From: Amycolatopsis thailandensis
GTDB taxonomy: Bacteria > Actinomycetota > Actinomycetes > Mycobacteriales > Pseudonocardiaceae
DNA length: 64,000 bases
Assembly (NCBI RefSeq): GCF_002234405.1
Contig: NZ_NMQT01000103.1
Location: 1-64,000 of the forward strand
Direction of reading: 5' to 3'
The notes beneath the pieces were generated by a model that worked only from the letters and a program-made list of their open reading frames with translations, did not search any database and was not told the DNA's origin. The number at the start of each line of letters is the position of its first letter. Within the stretch, counting starts at the first letter, position 1. Below, piece by piece: positions 1-8,306 of the stretch. Both the position numbers and the translations under genes were made by a program.

Positions 1-215
1 ATGCCGCCCAGCGCACCGCCGAGGAGATCCGGGACGAAGGTCAGCGCGTACGCCGCCGAGGCCCACCCCGCCGACGACGTCCGGTCGAACACCAGCACCG
101 TGAGCGCGACCCTGGCCAGCTGGTCACCGGCGACCGACAGCAGATGCGCGAGCCAGATCCGCCGAAACCCGGCGACCGCGAAGACGCTGCGGAACGACGC
201 CGCCCGGGCTGGCAT
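1..215 (-). CDS. MFS transporter, N-terminal part (runs off left edge)
   Basis: The reverse strand is open from an ATG at 215 through the left edge (71 codons). The translation has the hydrophobic start of a major facilitator: a basic N-terminus, then a first membrane helix reading IWLAHLLSVAGDQLARVAL, a short loop containing VFDRTSS, and a second helix ending FVPDLLGGALGG. The GDQ/ARVALTVLVFDRT pattern is typical of drug-efflux-type MFS proteins of actinomycetes. Only two helices are visible, so substrate and total length cannot be judged. No clear ribosome binding site precedes the ATG. Confidence 0.75.
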   Translation of the reverse strand, partial: MPARAASFRSVFAVAGFRRIWLAHLLSVAGDQLARVALTVLVFDRTSSAGWASAAYALTFVPDLLGGALGG

Positions 216-342
216 GCGCTTCAGGCTGTCGTGAACCGGCTACTTCGCGCAACCCCGAAGATCTTCGAAAGATTTCCGGCTGTCATGTCGAACCGCGGGG
301 TACCCGTTCGACGTGTCAGCAGGAGAAGGAACGGAGAATCCG

Positions 343-633
343 ATGTCGCATTCACTGGGCCCGCTGGCGAACAACCTGGCCGCCTACGCCATCTACTCGA
401 CCGCGCAGACCGAGATGCGCCACGCCTACAAGCTGATCGAGACCGGCGACTACCTCGGCGCCGCCGCGGAGATCGATTCCGCCGCGCACGCCGCCGAGGT
501 CCTCGCCCGCGCCACCTCCGAACTGGACGCCGAGCGTTCGGAACGCTGGCGCAGAGTCGTCGTCGCCCGGAGGCGATTCGCCGAACAGGCCCGGGTGCGG
601 GCCGCGGGCACCGCCTTGCCGCTGGCCGTGTGA
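343..633 (+). CDS. Small helical hypothetical protein
   Basis: A 96-residue soluble protein of unknown function. I start it at the ATG at 343 because purine-rich AGGAGAAGGAACGGAG lies just upstream; an in-frame GTG at 313 would bury that ribosome binding site in the coding region. The sequence is alanine/arginine rich and predicted all-helical, with no signal peptide or membrane segment. The middle (TAQTEMRHAYKLIETGDYLG) resembles a TPR-like helical pair. It is convergent with the AraC-type gene, with 6 bp between the stops. No function is assigned. Confidence 0.6.
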   Translation: MSHSLGPLANNLAAYAIYSTAQTEMRHAYKLIETGDYLGAAAEIDSAAHAAEVLARATSELDAERSERWRRVVVARRRFAEQARVRAAGTALPLAV

Positions 634-639
634 GTCAGC

Positions 640-1578
640 TCAACGGAAGGCACGTCGATAGGTGCCGGGGCTGACGCCGGTCGTGCGCTTGAACCGGTCG
701 CGGAACGAGGTGGGCGAACCGAAGCCGACTTCGGCGCCGACCCGTTCGACGGCGTACTGGGTGGTCTCGAGCAGATGCTGCGCCTGCCGGATCCGCGTCC
801 GGTGCAGCCACTGCAACGGAGTCGTCCCGGTCTGTTCGCGGAAATGCCGGATGAGCGTGCGCGTGCTCGTCCCCGCGCGGGCGGCGATGTCGGCCAGGCT
901 GAGGTCGCGAGCGAGATTTTCCTGCATCCAAAGCAAAGTGGGCTCCAGCGCCGCGCCACGGGGAGCCGGAGGATGCCGCAGCGCGATGAACTGCGCCTGG
1001 CCGCCCTCACGTTCCAGCGCCATCACCGAAAGGCGGGCGGCGTCAGCCGCGATCGCGGCGCCGTGGTCGCGGCGGATCAGGTGCAGGCACAGGTCCATGC
1101 CCGCGGCGGCGCCCGCCGACGTGAGGATCTGCCCGTTGTCGACGTAGAGCACGTCCGGGTCGACGTCGATCTCCGGATGGGCGGCGGCCAGCGCCTCGGC
1201 GGCGACCCAATGAGTGGTCGCGCGGAGACCGTCGAGCAGGCCCGCGGCGGCGAGGACGAAGGTGCCGGAACAGATCGAGGCGATCCGCGTGCCCTTCGCC
1301 GCGGCCGAGGTGAGCGCGTCGCGGACGGCTTCCGGCAACGGCCCGGCCGGATCCGCCGTGCCCGGGACGATGATCGTGTCGGCCTCGCGCAGCGCCTCCA
1401 GCCCCCACGGCGTGCGCAAGGTGAAGTGGCCGGCGTCGACCTCCGGGTGTTCGGCGCAGACGATCACCCGGTAGCCCGCGCTCCCGTCGGCGAGCCGGGT
1501 CCTGGCGAAGACCTCGATCGGCGTCGAGAGATCGAACGGGATCACCTTGTCCAACGCGAGGACGGCGACGGTGTGCAT
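640..1578 (-). CDS. GlxA/FtrA-type transcriptional regulator (DJ-1/PfpI + AraC HTH)
   Basis: A 312-residue two-domain regulator. Residues 1-170 form a class I glutamine-amidotransferase-like (DJ-1/PfpI) domain with the strand MHTVAVLALDKVIPFDL, the segment DTIIVPGTADPAG and a nucleophile-elbow-like CSGTFVLAAAGLL. Residues 210-312 form the AraC DNA-binding domain with two HTHs (LSLADIAARAGTSTRTLIRH and a second ending FGSPTSFRDRFKRTTGVSP). Family members sense small molecules through the amidotransferase fold and usually act as activators; the ligand is unknown here. It is divergent from the DUF6010 gene, with 92 bp between the starts. Confidence 0.88.
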   Translation of the reverse strand: MHTVAVLALDKVIPFDLSTPIEVFARTRLADGSAGYRVIVCAEHPEVDAGHFTLRTPWGLEALREADTIIVPGTADPAGPLPEAVRDALTSAAAKGTRIASICSGTFVLAAAGLLDGLRATTHWVAAEALAAAHPEIDVDPDVLYVDNGQILTSAGAAAGMDLCLHLIRRDHGAAIAADAARLSVMALEREGGQAQFIALRHPPAPRGAALEPTLLWMQENLARDLSLADIAARAGTSTRTLIRHFREQTGTTPLQWLHRTRIRQAQHLLETTQYAVERVGAEVGFGSPTSFRDRFKRTTGVSPGTYRRAFR

Positions 1579-1670
1579 GACCGCAACCTACCCGCCCGAT
1601 GGCGAGATCCCGGTGGAAGACGTCGTTCGCGCCACTGGGAGCGGGTGCCGCCCGGTTCTAGCGTCGAGCC

Positions 1671-2075
1671 ATGGTGATCATCGCGCCGATTCTCGTCGGC
1701 CTCGTCTACGTCGTGTTGATGTCGCTGATCCACGAGCCGCACCGCCGACGCTTCAACGCGGTCATGGTGGCGGGCGCCGGCGCCGCGTACCTGAGCGGCG
1801 GCGGCCTCGGGATCTGGGAGTTCGCCTTCACCGCCGTCATGACCTACGTGGCGTATCGCGGCCTGGAGTCCTGGACGTTCATCGGCATCGCCTGGCTGCT
1901 GCACACCGGCTGGGACGTCGCGCACCACCTCAAGGGCGCCCCGATCATCCCGTTCGCGGAGCACTCCTCGTTCGGCTGCGCGATCTGCGACCCGGTGATC
2001 GCGATCTGGTGCTTCGCGGGCGGGCGATCGGTGACGGATTTCCTCCGCGCGCGTGTTGGCCGCCCGGCCGTTTGA
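1671..2075 (+). CDS. DUF6010 family membrane protein
   Basis: A 134-residue integral membrane protein with about four hydrophobic segments, starting MVIIAPILVGLVYVVLMSLI. It carries His and Cys pairs (WDVAHHLKGAPIIPF, SSFGCAICDP) near the third and fourth helices. The pattern fits the uncharacterised DUF6010 family. Its end overlaps the longest possible upstream extension of dinB, but with the preferred dinB start at 2092 the genes are 16 bp apart. Function unknown; the family call is from sequence feel rather than a search. Confidence 0.65.
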   Translation: MVIIAPILVGLVYVVLMSLIHEPHRRRFNAVMVAGAGAAYLSGGGLGIWEFAFTAVMTYVAYRGLESWTFIGIAWLLHTGWDVAHHLKGAPIIPFAEHSSFGCAICDPVIAIWCFAGGRSVTDFLRARVGRPAV

Positions 2076-2078
2076 TGC

Positions 2079-2090
2079 GAACATATGTTC
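2079..2090 (+). promoter_or_regulatory. LexA (SOS) box before dinB
   Basis: GAACATATGTTC is a perfect 12-bp palindrome matching the actinobacterial/Gram-positive LexA core GAAC-N4-GTTC. It ends one base before the dinB ATG at 2092. Bound LexA would cover the start region, and the box also contains a possible -10 (TATGTT). This suggests DNA-damage induction of dinB from a very short-leader or leaderless transcript. Confidence 0.7.
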
Positions 2091-2091
2091 T

Positions 2092-3282
2092 ATGACGCCC
2101 GAGGGTCCCATCCTGCACGCCGACCTGGACTCGTTCTACGCGTCGGTCGAGCAGCGTGACGACCCGAGCCTGCGCGGGCGCCCGGTCATCGTCGGCGGGG
2201 GCGTCGTACTGGCGGCCAGTTACGAGGCCAAGGCGTACGGAGTCCGCACGGCGATGGGCGGCGGGCAGGCGCGGCGGCTGTGCCCGGACGCGATCGTCGT
2301 CCCGCCCCGGATGCACGCGTATTCCGAGGCGAGCAAGGCGGTCTTCGAGGTTTTCGGCAACACGACGCCGCTGGTGGAGGGTATCTCGATCGACGAGGCC
2401 TTCCTCGACGTCGGCGGGCTGCTGAAAATCGCCGGCACGCCGAGCCGGATCGCCGCGAAACTGCGGAAGGACGTCCTGGAGCAGGTCGGCCTGCCGATCA
2501 CCGTCGGCGTCGCCAGGACGAAATTCCTCGCGAAGGTGGCCAGCGGTGTCGCGAAACCCGACGGTCTCCTCGTCGTGCCGCACGACAAGGAACTGGAGTT
2601 CCTGCACCCGCTACCGGTCGAGCGGCTGTGGGGGGTGGGCAAGGTGACCGCGCAGAAGCTGCGCGAGCGCGGCGTCACGACCGTCGGGCAGATGGAGGGA
2701 TTCGGGGAACGGGAACTCGTCCGGATGCTCGGCCGAGGCGTCGGCGTCCACCTGCACGCGCTGTCCCACAACGACGACCCGCGACGGGTACAGACCGGCC
2801 GCCGTCGCCGGTCGATCGGGGCGCAGCGGGCGCTCGGCAGCAGACCGCGTACGCCCGCCGAACTCGACGCGATGCTGCTGACCCTCGCCGATCGCCTTGC
2901 CCGCCGGTTGCGCGCGGCGCAGCGGGTGTGCCGGACCGTGGTGCTGCGCCTGCGGTTCGCCGACTTCACCAAGGCGACGCGCTCGCACACCCTGCTGGAG
3001 GCGACCGAGCAGACCGGCGCGATCGTCGCGGCGGCCCGCGACCTGCTCGCCGCGGCGAGACCGGTGATCGACGAACGCGGGCTCACGTTGATCGGCCTCG
3101 CGCTCACGAACCTGACGAAGGACGACTCGATCCAGCTGGCGCTGCCGTTCGAGGCCAAGCCGAGGGACGCGCTCGACGCGACGCTCGACACCGTCCGCAA
3201 CCGCTTCGGTTCGAAGTCCATCACGCGGGCGGTGCACCTCGGGCAGGCCGAGGAGCCATGGGTGCCGCTGCTGCCGGACTGA
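2092..3282 (+). CDS. dinB: DNA polymerase IV (Y family)
   Basis: A 396-residue error-prone translesion DNA polymerase. The palm motif ILHADLDSFYASVEQ holds the first catalytic aspartates, and the second catalytic motif is GISIDEAFLDVGG. TVGVARTKFLAKVASGVAKPDG and the little-finger region (RRRSIGAQRALGSRPRTPAEL) are also typical. Length matches the family. The start at 2092 (MTPEGPILHADL) places the polymerase motif at the expected distance from the N-terminus; an upstream in-frame GTG at 2053 lies inside the previous gene. The LexA box just before the start implies SOS control. rnhA follows 22 bp downstream and may be cotranscribed, combining two DNA-maintenance functions. Confidence 0.93.
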   Translation: MTPEGPILHADLDSFYASVEQRDDPSLRGRPVIVGGGVVLAASYEAKAYGVRTAMGGGQARRLCPDAIVVPPRMHAYSEASKAVFEVFGNTTPLVEGISIDEAFLDVGGLLKIAGTPSRIAAKLRKDVLEQVGLPITVGVARTKFLAKVASGVAKPDGLLVVPHDKELEFLHPLPVERLWGVGKVTAQKLRERGVTTVGQMEGFGERELVRMLGRGVGVHLHALSHNDDPRRVQTGRRRRSIGAQRALGSRPRTPAELDAMLLTLADRLARRLRAAQRVCRTVVLRLRFADFTKATRSHTLLEATEQTGAIVAAARDLLAAARPVIDERGLTLIGLALTNLTKDDSIQLALPFEAKPRDALDATLDTVRNRFGSKSITRAVHLGQAEEPWVPLLPD

Positions 3283-3304
3283 TCCCGTTCACTAGGGTGT
3301 CCCG

Positions 3305-3793
3305 GTGGCGGAAGTCGAGATCTACACCGATGGCGCGTGCAGCGGCAACCCCGGCCCAGGCGGCTGGGGCGCGGTGCTGCGGTACGGCACGGTCGAGAAG
3401 GAGATCTACGGCGGGGACGCCGGGCCGACCACGAACAACCGGATGGAACTGACCGCGCCCATCGAAGCGCTGGAAAGCCTCAAACGCCGGGTCACGGTGG
3501 ACATCTACACCGACAGCACGTACGTCCGGAACGGCATCACCAGCTGGGTGCGGAACTGGAAGAACAACGGCTGGATGACCTCGGCCAAGACACCGGTCAA
3601 GAACGCCGACCTGTGGCGCCGTCTCGATGAAGCCGCTTCGCGGCACGACGTCGAATGGCACTGGGTCAAGGGTCACGCCGGGCATCCGGAGAACGAGCGA
3701 GCGGACCGGCTCGCCGTCAAAGGCGTGGAAGAGGTCGTGGGGCGACCTGTCGTCCAGCCCGGCGAACGGTCCGCTCGACGCCCTAGCAGCTGA
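3305..3793 (+). CDS. rnhA: Ribonuclease HI
   Basis: A 162-residue enzyme that cleaves the RNA strand of RNA-DNA hybrids. The four catalytic acids are visible at the canonical positions: D9 (EIYTDGACSGNPG), E48 (NNRMELTAPIEAL), D70 (VDIYTDSTYV) and D134 (NERADRLA). The active-site-loop histidine is H124 (VKGHAGHPEN). The handle region WVRNWKNNGWMTSAKTPVKN is also present, as in E. coli-type RNase HI. GTG start. The last 11 bases overlap the convergent M15-like gene. It lies directly behind dinB on the same strand. Confidence 0.95.
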   Translation: MAEVEIYTDGACSGNPGPGGWGAVLRYGTVEKEIYGGDAGPTTNNRMELTAPIEALESLKRRVTVDIYTDSTYVRNGITSWVRNWKNNGWMTSAKTPVKNADLWRRLDEAASRHDVEWHWVKGHAGHPENERADRLAVKGVEEVVGRPVVQPGERSARRPSS

Positions 3794-4451
3794 CGCTGAC
3801 CTTCGCGCTCTTGGCGAAGGAAACGTGGACGTGGTCCATGTGGTTGGCGGTCGCGCCGCCGCGGTCCTCCATGGTGTCCCAGCCGCTGCCGTCGTTGTAG
3901 CGCTGGCGCCAGATGACGTAGGTGACGCCGAAGTCCTTCTGGTTGGCCAGGATGTACTCGGCGATGGCGTTGCCGGTGGCGGTGTCCACCATGAAGTCCA
4001 GCGCGAGGCCGGAGGGGTGGTCGCTGGCGTTCGCCCGGCCGGCGACGCCGCCGACGGTCTTGACGCCGAACTTCGCCTTGACGTGGTTGCCGACCTGGGC
4101 CACGTGCGGTTTGGTGCCGGCGAGGCTGGTCGAACACGCCGTCGAGGCGGGCACGGTCGTCTTCACCGGGGCGGGGGCCTTGGTCGACGTCGTCGGCTTC
4201 GGGGGAGCCGAGGAGGTCGAGGGCGGCGGGGTGGTCGTGCTGGAGGGCGGGGTGCTGCTGGTCGAGGGCGGGGGAGTCACGCTGGAGACCGGGGGAGCCT
4301 TCACCGCGAGGGCCGCGCTGGCCGCTTCGACGTCAGGGGTACCCGCGGTGGTCAGCCACATCGACGCCGGGAGCGCCGTGGCGACCGCTGCCGCGATACC
4401 CGCGGGGAGCTTCCATTGCGGAGCCTTGGTTTTGCGATGTCTGCCGGCCAT
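3783..4451 (-). CDS. Secreted M15/ARB_07466-like cell-wall protein
   Basis: A 222-residue exported protein. A basic N-terminus (MAGRHRKTKAPQWKL) is followed by a hydrophobic helix, then a long Pro/Ser/Thr-rich linker of about 70 residues, then a globular C-terminal domain. That domain carries SDHPSGLALDFMVD and MDHVHVSF, the His/Asp/His pattern of zinc D-Ala-D-Ala carboxypeptidase-like (LAS) folds. It is probably surface-anchored by the uncleaved helix and acts on, or binds, peptidoglycan. A GTG at 4463 is an alternative start; neither has a strong ribosome binding site. Confidence 0.75.
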   Translation of the reverse strand: MAGRHRKTKAPQWKLPAGIAAAVATALPASMWLTTAGTPDVEAASAALAVKAPPVSSVTPPPSTSSTPPSSTTTPPPSTSSAPPKPTTSTKAPAPVKTTVPASTACSTSLAGTKPHVAQVGNHVKAKFGVKTVGGVAGRANASDHPSGLALDFMVDTATGNAIAEYILANQKDFGVTYVIWRQRYNDGSGWDTMEDRGGATANHMDHVHVSFAKSAKVSVSC

Positions 4452-4648
4452 TTCTCTGATCACTCACCACTTCGGGGACGGGAAACTCGCGTCGGGGGCC
4501 GCGAGCTCCGGGCAACATTACGAAAAGGACACGGCAATGTCACGCCCGAGTGTGTTCGCCCACAGTTACCTTGATCCGTGAACCAAAAGGAGCTCACGTC
4601 CGTACAGGTACAAGAAGTGCTTTTGTGTGAGCACTTTGAGTGACGAAT

Positions 4649-5146
4649 TCAGTCCGCTTTGCAGGACTGGAAGTACACTTCCTCATTCGGCGAGATCACG
4701 TTCACGCCTGGGGAGTTCGGGGCCCGTCCGGTGGCCGTCGTGGCCGCGATCACGGTGCAGATCAGCTGATTGATGGCCTGGTTGGAGAATTTGCGCACCG
4801 AGAACGGCAGCGCGAGGCTCGACGGGTCACCCGGGTACACCGCGATCCGGTCCAGCCCCGGGGGAATGAACGTGGTGAGCCCCTGCGCGGCTTCCCGCTC
4901 CGTCGGCCCCTTCAGCAGCATCGTGATCGCGCCTTCGGCGGAGATGTAGCTCTCGCTGGGCCTGGTCACGGGGATGACGCGCCCTTCGGACACGAAGTAC
5001 AACGTCGTCCCGCCCAGGCCCTTCGCCCCCGACGTGGCGCGAATCGAGGGTCCCGGCCCGGCCGGGACGACACCCGTCGGCTGCACCCCGCAGGCCGCCA
5101 CCAGCGTCGCGGCCGCGAGGGCGGGCAGGATCCGGGTCTTCCTCAT
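4649..5146 (-). CDS. GerMN-domain lipoprotein of a two-component operon
   Basis: A 165-residue lipoprotein: MRKTRILPALAAATLVAACG is a signal peptide with lipobox VAAC (Cys19). The rest resembles a single GerMN domain (TLYFVSEGRVIPVTR, then AEGAITMLLKGPTEREAAQG and TTFIPPG). Its ATG overlaps the kinase stop as ATGA, so it is the third gene of the regulator/kinase/lipoprotein operon. By analogy with LpqB (MtrAB) or CseA (CseBC) it may modulate the kinase at the membrane surface; this is inference. It is far shorter than LpqB. A weak inverted repeat (AAGTGC/GCACTT) near 4616-4640 could terminate the operon. Confidence 0.8.
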   Translation of the reverse strand: MRKTRILPALAAATLVAACGVQPTGVVPAGPGPSIRATSGAKGLGGTTLYFVSEGRVIPVTRPSESYISAEGAITMLLKGPTEREAAQGLTTFIPPGLDRIAVYPGDPSSLALPFSVRKFSNQAINQLICTVIAATTATGRAPNSPGVNVISPNEEVYFQSCKAD

Positions 5147-6555
5147 CGTGCCCCTCCTTCGGTCCGACGCGGCAGGCGCAGGACGAACCGGGCGCCGCGA
5201 CCGGTGTTGGCGGCGGTGATGTCGCCACCGTGCAGGCGGGCGTTCTCCAGCGCGATCGCCAGGCCCAGCCCGCTGCCCTCGGACCGGGCGCGGGCGGTGT
5301 CCGCCTTGGTGAACCGGTCGAAGACATGCGGAAGGACTTCGGGATCGATCCCGGGCCCGTGGTCGTCGACCTCCAGCGTGACGCCGTCGCCGTCGGCGCG
5401 CAGCCGGACCTCGACCGGGGCCTCGCCGTGCCGGAAGGCGTTGCCGACGAGGTTGGCCACGATCAGGTCGAGCCGCCGCCGGTCGACGCGGGCGAGTACC
5501 CCCTCCGGCAGGTCGGTGACCAGGTCTTCGCCGTCGCGCCAGCCGCGCGCGTCGAGGCTGTCCCGGATCGCCGTCGCGAGATCCCACTCGTCGAGCACGA
5601 GTTCGGCACGACCCGCGTCGAACCGCGAGATCTCGACCAGGTCCTGGACCAGCCGCGTCAGCCTCCTGGTCTCGCCCGAAACCAGCCGCGCCGCGACGGC
5701 GGTGTCCGGCGGCAGCGCCTCCGCGTCCTCGTCGAGGACGTCGGTGACCGCGTTCATCGCCGCGAGCGGGGTGCGGAGTTCGTGCGAGACGTCGGCCACG
5801 AACCGGCGGGCGTCGGCCTCCATGGCTTTCAGCTCGCCGACCGTGCGTTCCAGCTCGGCGGCGGTGTTGTTGAAGGTCGTGACCAGTTCGGCCAGCTCGT
5901 CGGAGCCCTTGGCCGGCAACCGGACGTCGAGCCTGCCTTCGCCCAGCTGAGCGGCGGCGGTGTTGAGCGCCCGGACCGGCCGCAGCACCTGCCTCGCCGC
6001 GAGCAGGGCGAGCGCGGCGGCCAGCGGGAGCGCGAGCGCGGCCATCTGCCAGGCGTATTTCGCGAGTTCGTCGATGGCCTGCTGCTGCTGGACGAGCGAG
6101 GTGAGCGAGTAGACCTCGACGCCGCTGGCCCGCATCGCCCCGTTCGGCTGCGGCGCCAGCACCGGCATGCCGACCAGGAGTTCCGGCTTGGCGTCGCGGT
6201 CCAGCCGCTGGAACTGGATATGGAGGTCTTCGGCGACCGTCTTCCGCAATTCGGGCGAGAAGATGGTCAGGTCCGGCCCGTTCACCGACCGCAGGTTCCG
6301 GTAGACCGCGACGGCGTTCAACCGCAGGCTGCCGGCGAAATCGTTGAGCTGCTCCTGGGTCGGCGGCGTGGACAGCGGGCGGCCGTAGCTGCTGACCCGG
6401 TCCTTCAACTGGTTCATCGCCGCGTCCTGGACCGCTTCGAGGATCGCGTTGCGGGCCGACACGTAACTGGCCCCGGCCGCGGCCGCCGCCCCGATGATCG
6501 TCATCGCCGCGAACGCCAGGATGAGCCGGGGCCGCAGCCCGGAAAGCAGCCTCAT
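5143..6555 (-). CDS. Sensor histidine kinase (HAMP, HisKA, HATPase)
   Basis: A 470-residue membrane sensor kinase. The first membrane helix is near residues 9-33 and an extracytoplasmic sensor region of about 140 residues follows. A second helix lies near 175-195, followed by a HAMP segment (RPVRALNTAAAQLGEGRLDV). The H-box DVSHELRTPL has phospho-accepting His258. N-box LIVANLVGNAFRHGEAP, G1 DHGPGIDPE and G2 GSGLGLAIA complete the ATPase. It overlaps both neighbours by ATGA (6555/6552 and 5146/5143), so expression should be strictly coupled to the regulator and the lipoprotein. The signal is unknown; a cell-envelope cue is plausible. Confidence 0.93.
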   Translation of the reverse strand: MRLLSGLRPRLILAFAAMTIIGAAAAAGASYVSARNAILEAVQDAAMNQLKDRVSSYGRPLSTPPTQEQLNDFAGSLRLNAVAVYRNLRSVNGPDLTIFSPELRKTVAEDLHIQFQRLDRDAKPELLVGMPVLAPQPNGAMRASGVEVYSLTSLVQQQQAIDELAKYAWQMAALALPLAAALALLAARQVLRPVRALNTAAAQLGEGRLDVRLPAKGSDELAELVTTFNNTAAELERTVGELKAMEADARRFVADVSHELRTPLAAMNAVTDVLDEDAEALPPDTAVAARLVSGETRRLTRLVQDLVEISRFDAGRAELVLDEWDLATAIRDSLDARGWRDGEDLVTDLPEGVLARVDRRRLDLIVANLVGNAFRHGEAPVEVRLRADGDGVTLEVDDHGPGIDPEVLPHVFDRFTKADTARARSEGSGLGLAIALENARLHGGDITAANTGRGARFVLRLPRRTEGGAR

Positions 6556-7244
6556 GAACGGCCGAACCGGTACCCGAAGCCGCGGACGGTCTGGACGTGG
6601 TCGGGTTTCGCGGGCACGTCTTCGATCTTCGCGCGCAGCCGCTGGACGCAGGCGTCGACCAGCCGCGAGTCGCCGAGGTAGTCGTGATCCCAGACGGCGG
6701 AGAGGATCTGCTGGCGGCTGTAGACCTGACCGGGCGTGCGCGAGAGCTCCAGCAGCAGTTTCAGCTCGGTCGGCGTGAGCGAGACCGGCTCGCCGTTCTT
6801 CGTGATCACCAGCCCGCTCCGGTCGATGACCAGGCTGCCGTGCCGCTCCCCGGCCGGGTGGTCCTCGCTCGCGGGCTTCTCGCTCACCGCTCGCCGCAGC
6901 ACCGCCCGGATCCGGGCGTCGAGCACACGGGGTTCGATCGGCTTGGTCACGTAGTCGTCGGCGCCCGCCTCCAGCCCGGCGACGATGTCGAAGTCGTCAC
7001 TGCGGGCCGTGAGCATGATGATCGGCACCTCGCCCGCCGAGCGGATGCGGCGGCAGGTCTCGAAGCCGTCGATCCCGGGCAGCATCAGGTCCAGCACGAC
7101 GATGTCGGGCTGGAACACCCGGAGTTTCTCCAGACCGAGCTCACCGCTCTCGGCGGTGTGGACGGTGTGCGCCTGCCGGCGCAGCGCGAGCTCCAGTCCC
7201 TCCCGGACGGACGCGTCGTCTTCGATCAAAAGGACACTGGCCAC
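6552..7244 (-). CDS. OmpR-family response regulator
   Basis: A 230-residue regulator with a receiver domain (acidic pocket E8/D9/D10, phospho-acceptor D52 in VVLDLMLPG, conserved Lys in DDYVTKPIEP) and a winged-helix DNA-binding domain (VSLTPTELKLLLELSRTPG, SRLVDACVQRLRAKIED, TVRGFGYRF). The GTG at 7244 gives the canonical N-terminus MASVLLIEDD; the open frame upstream is not protein-like. It is first gene of the three-gene operon and faces the divergent PAP2 gene across about 110 bp, which should hold both promoters. Confidence 0.93.
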   Translation of the reverse strand: MASVLLIEDDASVREGLELALRRQAHTVHTAESGELGLEKLRVFQPDIVVLDLMLPGIDGFETCRRIRSAGEVPIIMLTARSDDFDIVAGLEAGADDYVTKPIEPRVLDARIRAVLRRAVSEKPASEDHPAGERHGSLVIDRSGLVITKNGEPVSLTPTELKLLLELSRTPGQVYSRQQILSAVWDHDYLGDSRLVDACVQRLRAKIEDVPAKPDHVQTVRGFGYRFGRS

Positions 7245-7354
7245 GCCGCCATTATTCGGATGTCTCCGCGCCTGTGCGAATCGGCTCGATCTTGTAGCAG
7301 AACCATGACATTGTCCGGACCTCACGGGGAAACGGCGTGGGGAGAGTGGGCCCC

Positions 7355-8302
7355 ATGGCCGTACTCATCCACGAAGCGAAACCGACCCCCTCCCACCGAC
7401 CGCTGCCCGGACGGCACGCCGAGACCAGGCGCACCCTGTCCAGGGCGGTGTTCCAGCTCACCACCGGACTGGGCCTGGCCGTCGCGTTCATCGTGACCTT
7501 CGTGCTCTTCGTGCACACCACGGCCGGACAGCTGGCCGAGAACGGCGTCGTCCGTAGCGCGCAGTCCGGCCAGTGGTCCACAATGGACTGGGCGGGCCCG
7601 CTCCGGGACCAGGACATGGTGCTCGTGCTCGGCGCCGCCGGGATCGTGCTGACCGGCCTGGCGCTGATCCGCCGCAAACCCGGCCTCCTCGTCCCCGCGC
7701 TGAGCGTCCTCGTGCTCCCGCTCATCGTCGCGCAGCTGCTCAAGCTGTACGTCCTCGAACGCCCCGACCTGCCCGACGCCGGCTACGGACCAGGGCACAA
7801 CAGCTTCCCGAGCGGGCACGTCAGTGCCGCCATGGCGATCCTGATGGCCGCCGCCTTCGTTCTGCCCCAACGGTTCCGCCCGGCGATCATCGGGATCGGC
7901 GGCGTCGCGGTCGCCTGGGTCGCGTCGTCGACCATCGCGCTGGGCTGGCACCGGCTGAGCGACACGGCGGGCGCCTGCCTGCTGGGAGCGTCGTTCGCCT
8001 GCCTCGTCGCCGCCTGGCTGACCACCCGGCGCCGAGACCTGCGCCGCACGCCCGTCGGCCTGGTGGCCCTGGCCGCGGTGCTGCCCACCGCGATCGTGCT
8101 GATCGGGTTCGCGGTACTGAGCACGGCGACCGACGGCGCCGCCCAGTTCGTCGCCGCGCTGGTGCTGGCCGCGCTGTCCGCGATGGGGGTGGTGCTGGTC
8201 GCGCTGTGGCCGTTGCGCGGCTCAGCCTTCGAGCGGCGGACCGGGGTGGAGACCCGGGTGGTCGACGACCTCCTCGAAACCCGCCTAGTGACCCGCCGCT
8301 GA
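7355..8302 (+). CDS. PAP2-family membrane phosphatase
   Basis: A 315-residue integral membrane protein of the type 2 phosphatidic acid phosphatase superfamily. The catalytic motifs are KLYVLERPD (C1), NSFPSGHVSAA (C2, with the acid-base His) and LGWHRLSDTAGACLLG (C3, nucleophile His). Likely substrates are lipid pyrophosphates or phosphatidate at the membrane outer face. The ATG at 7355 is used because GGGGAGAG sits eight bases upstream. The soluble N-terminus (about 30 residues) precedes the first helix. Divergent from the two-component operon. Confidence 0.9.
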   Translation: MAVLIHEAKPTPSHRPLPGRHAETRRTLSRAVFQLTTGLGLAVAFIVTFVLFVHTTAGQLAENGVVRSAQSGQWSTMDWAGPLRDQDMVLVLGAAGIVLTGLALIRRKPGLLVPALSVLVLPLIVAQLLKLYVLERPDLPDAGYGPGHNSFPSGHVSAAMAILMAAAFVLPQRFRPAIIGIGGVAVAWVASSTIALGWHRLSDTAGACLLGASFACLVAAWLTTRRRDLRRTPVGLVALAAVLPTAIVLIGFAVLSTATDGAAQFVAALVLAALSAMGVVLVALWPLRGSAFERRTGVETRVVDDLLETRLVTRR

Positions 8303-8306
8303 CGCG

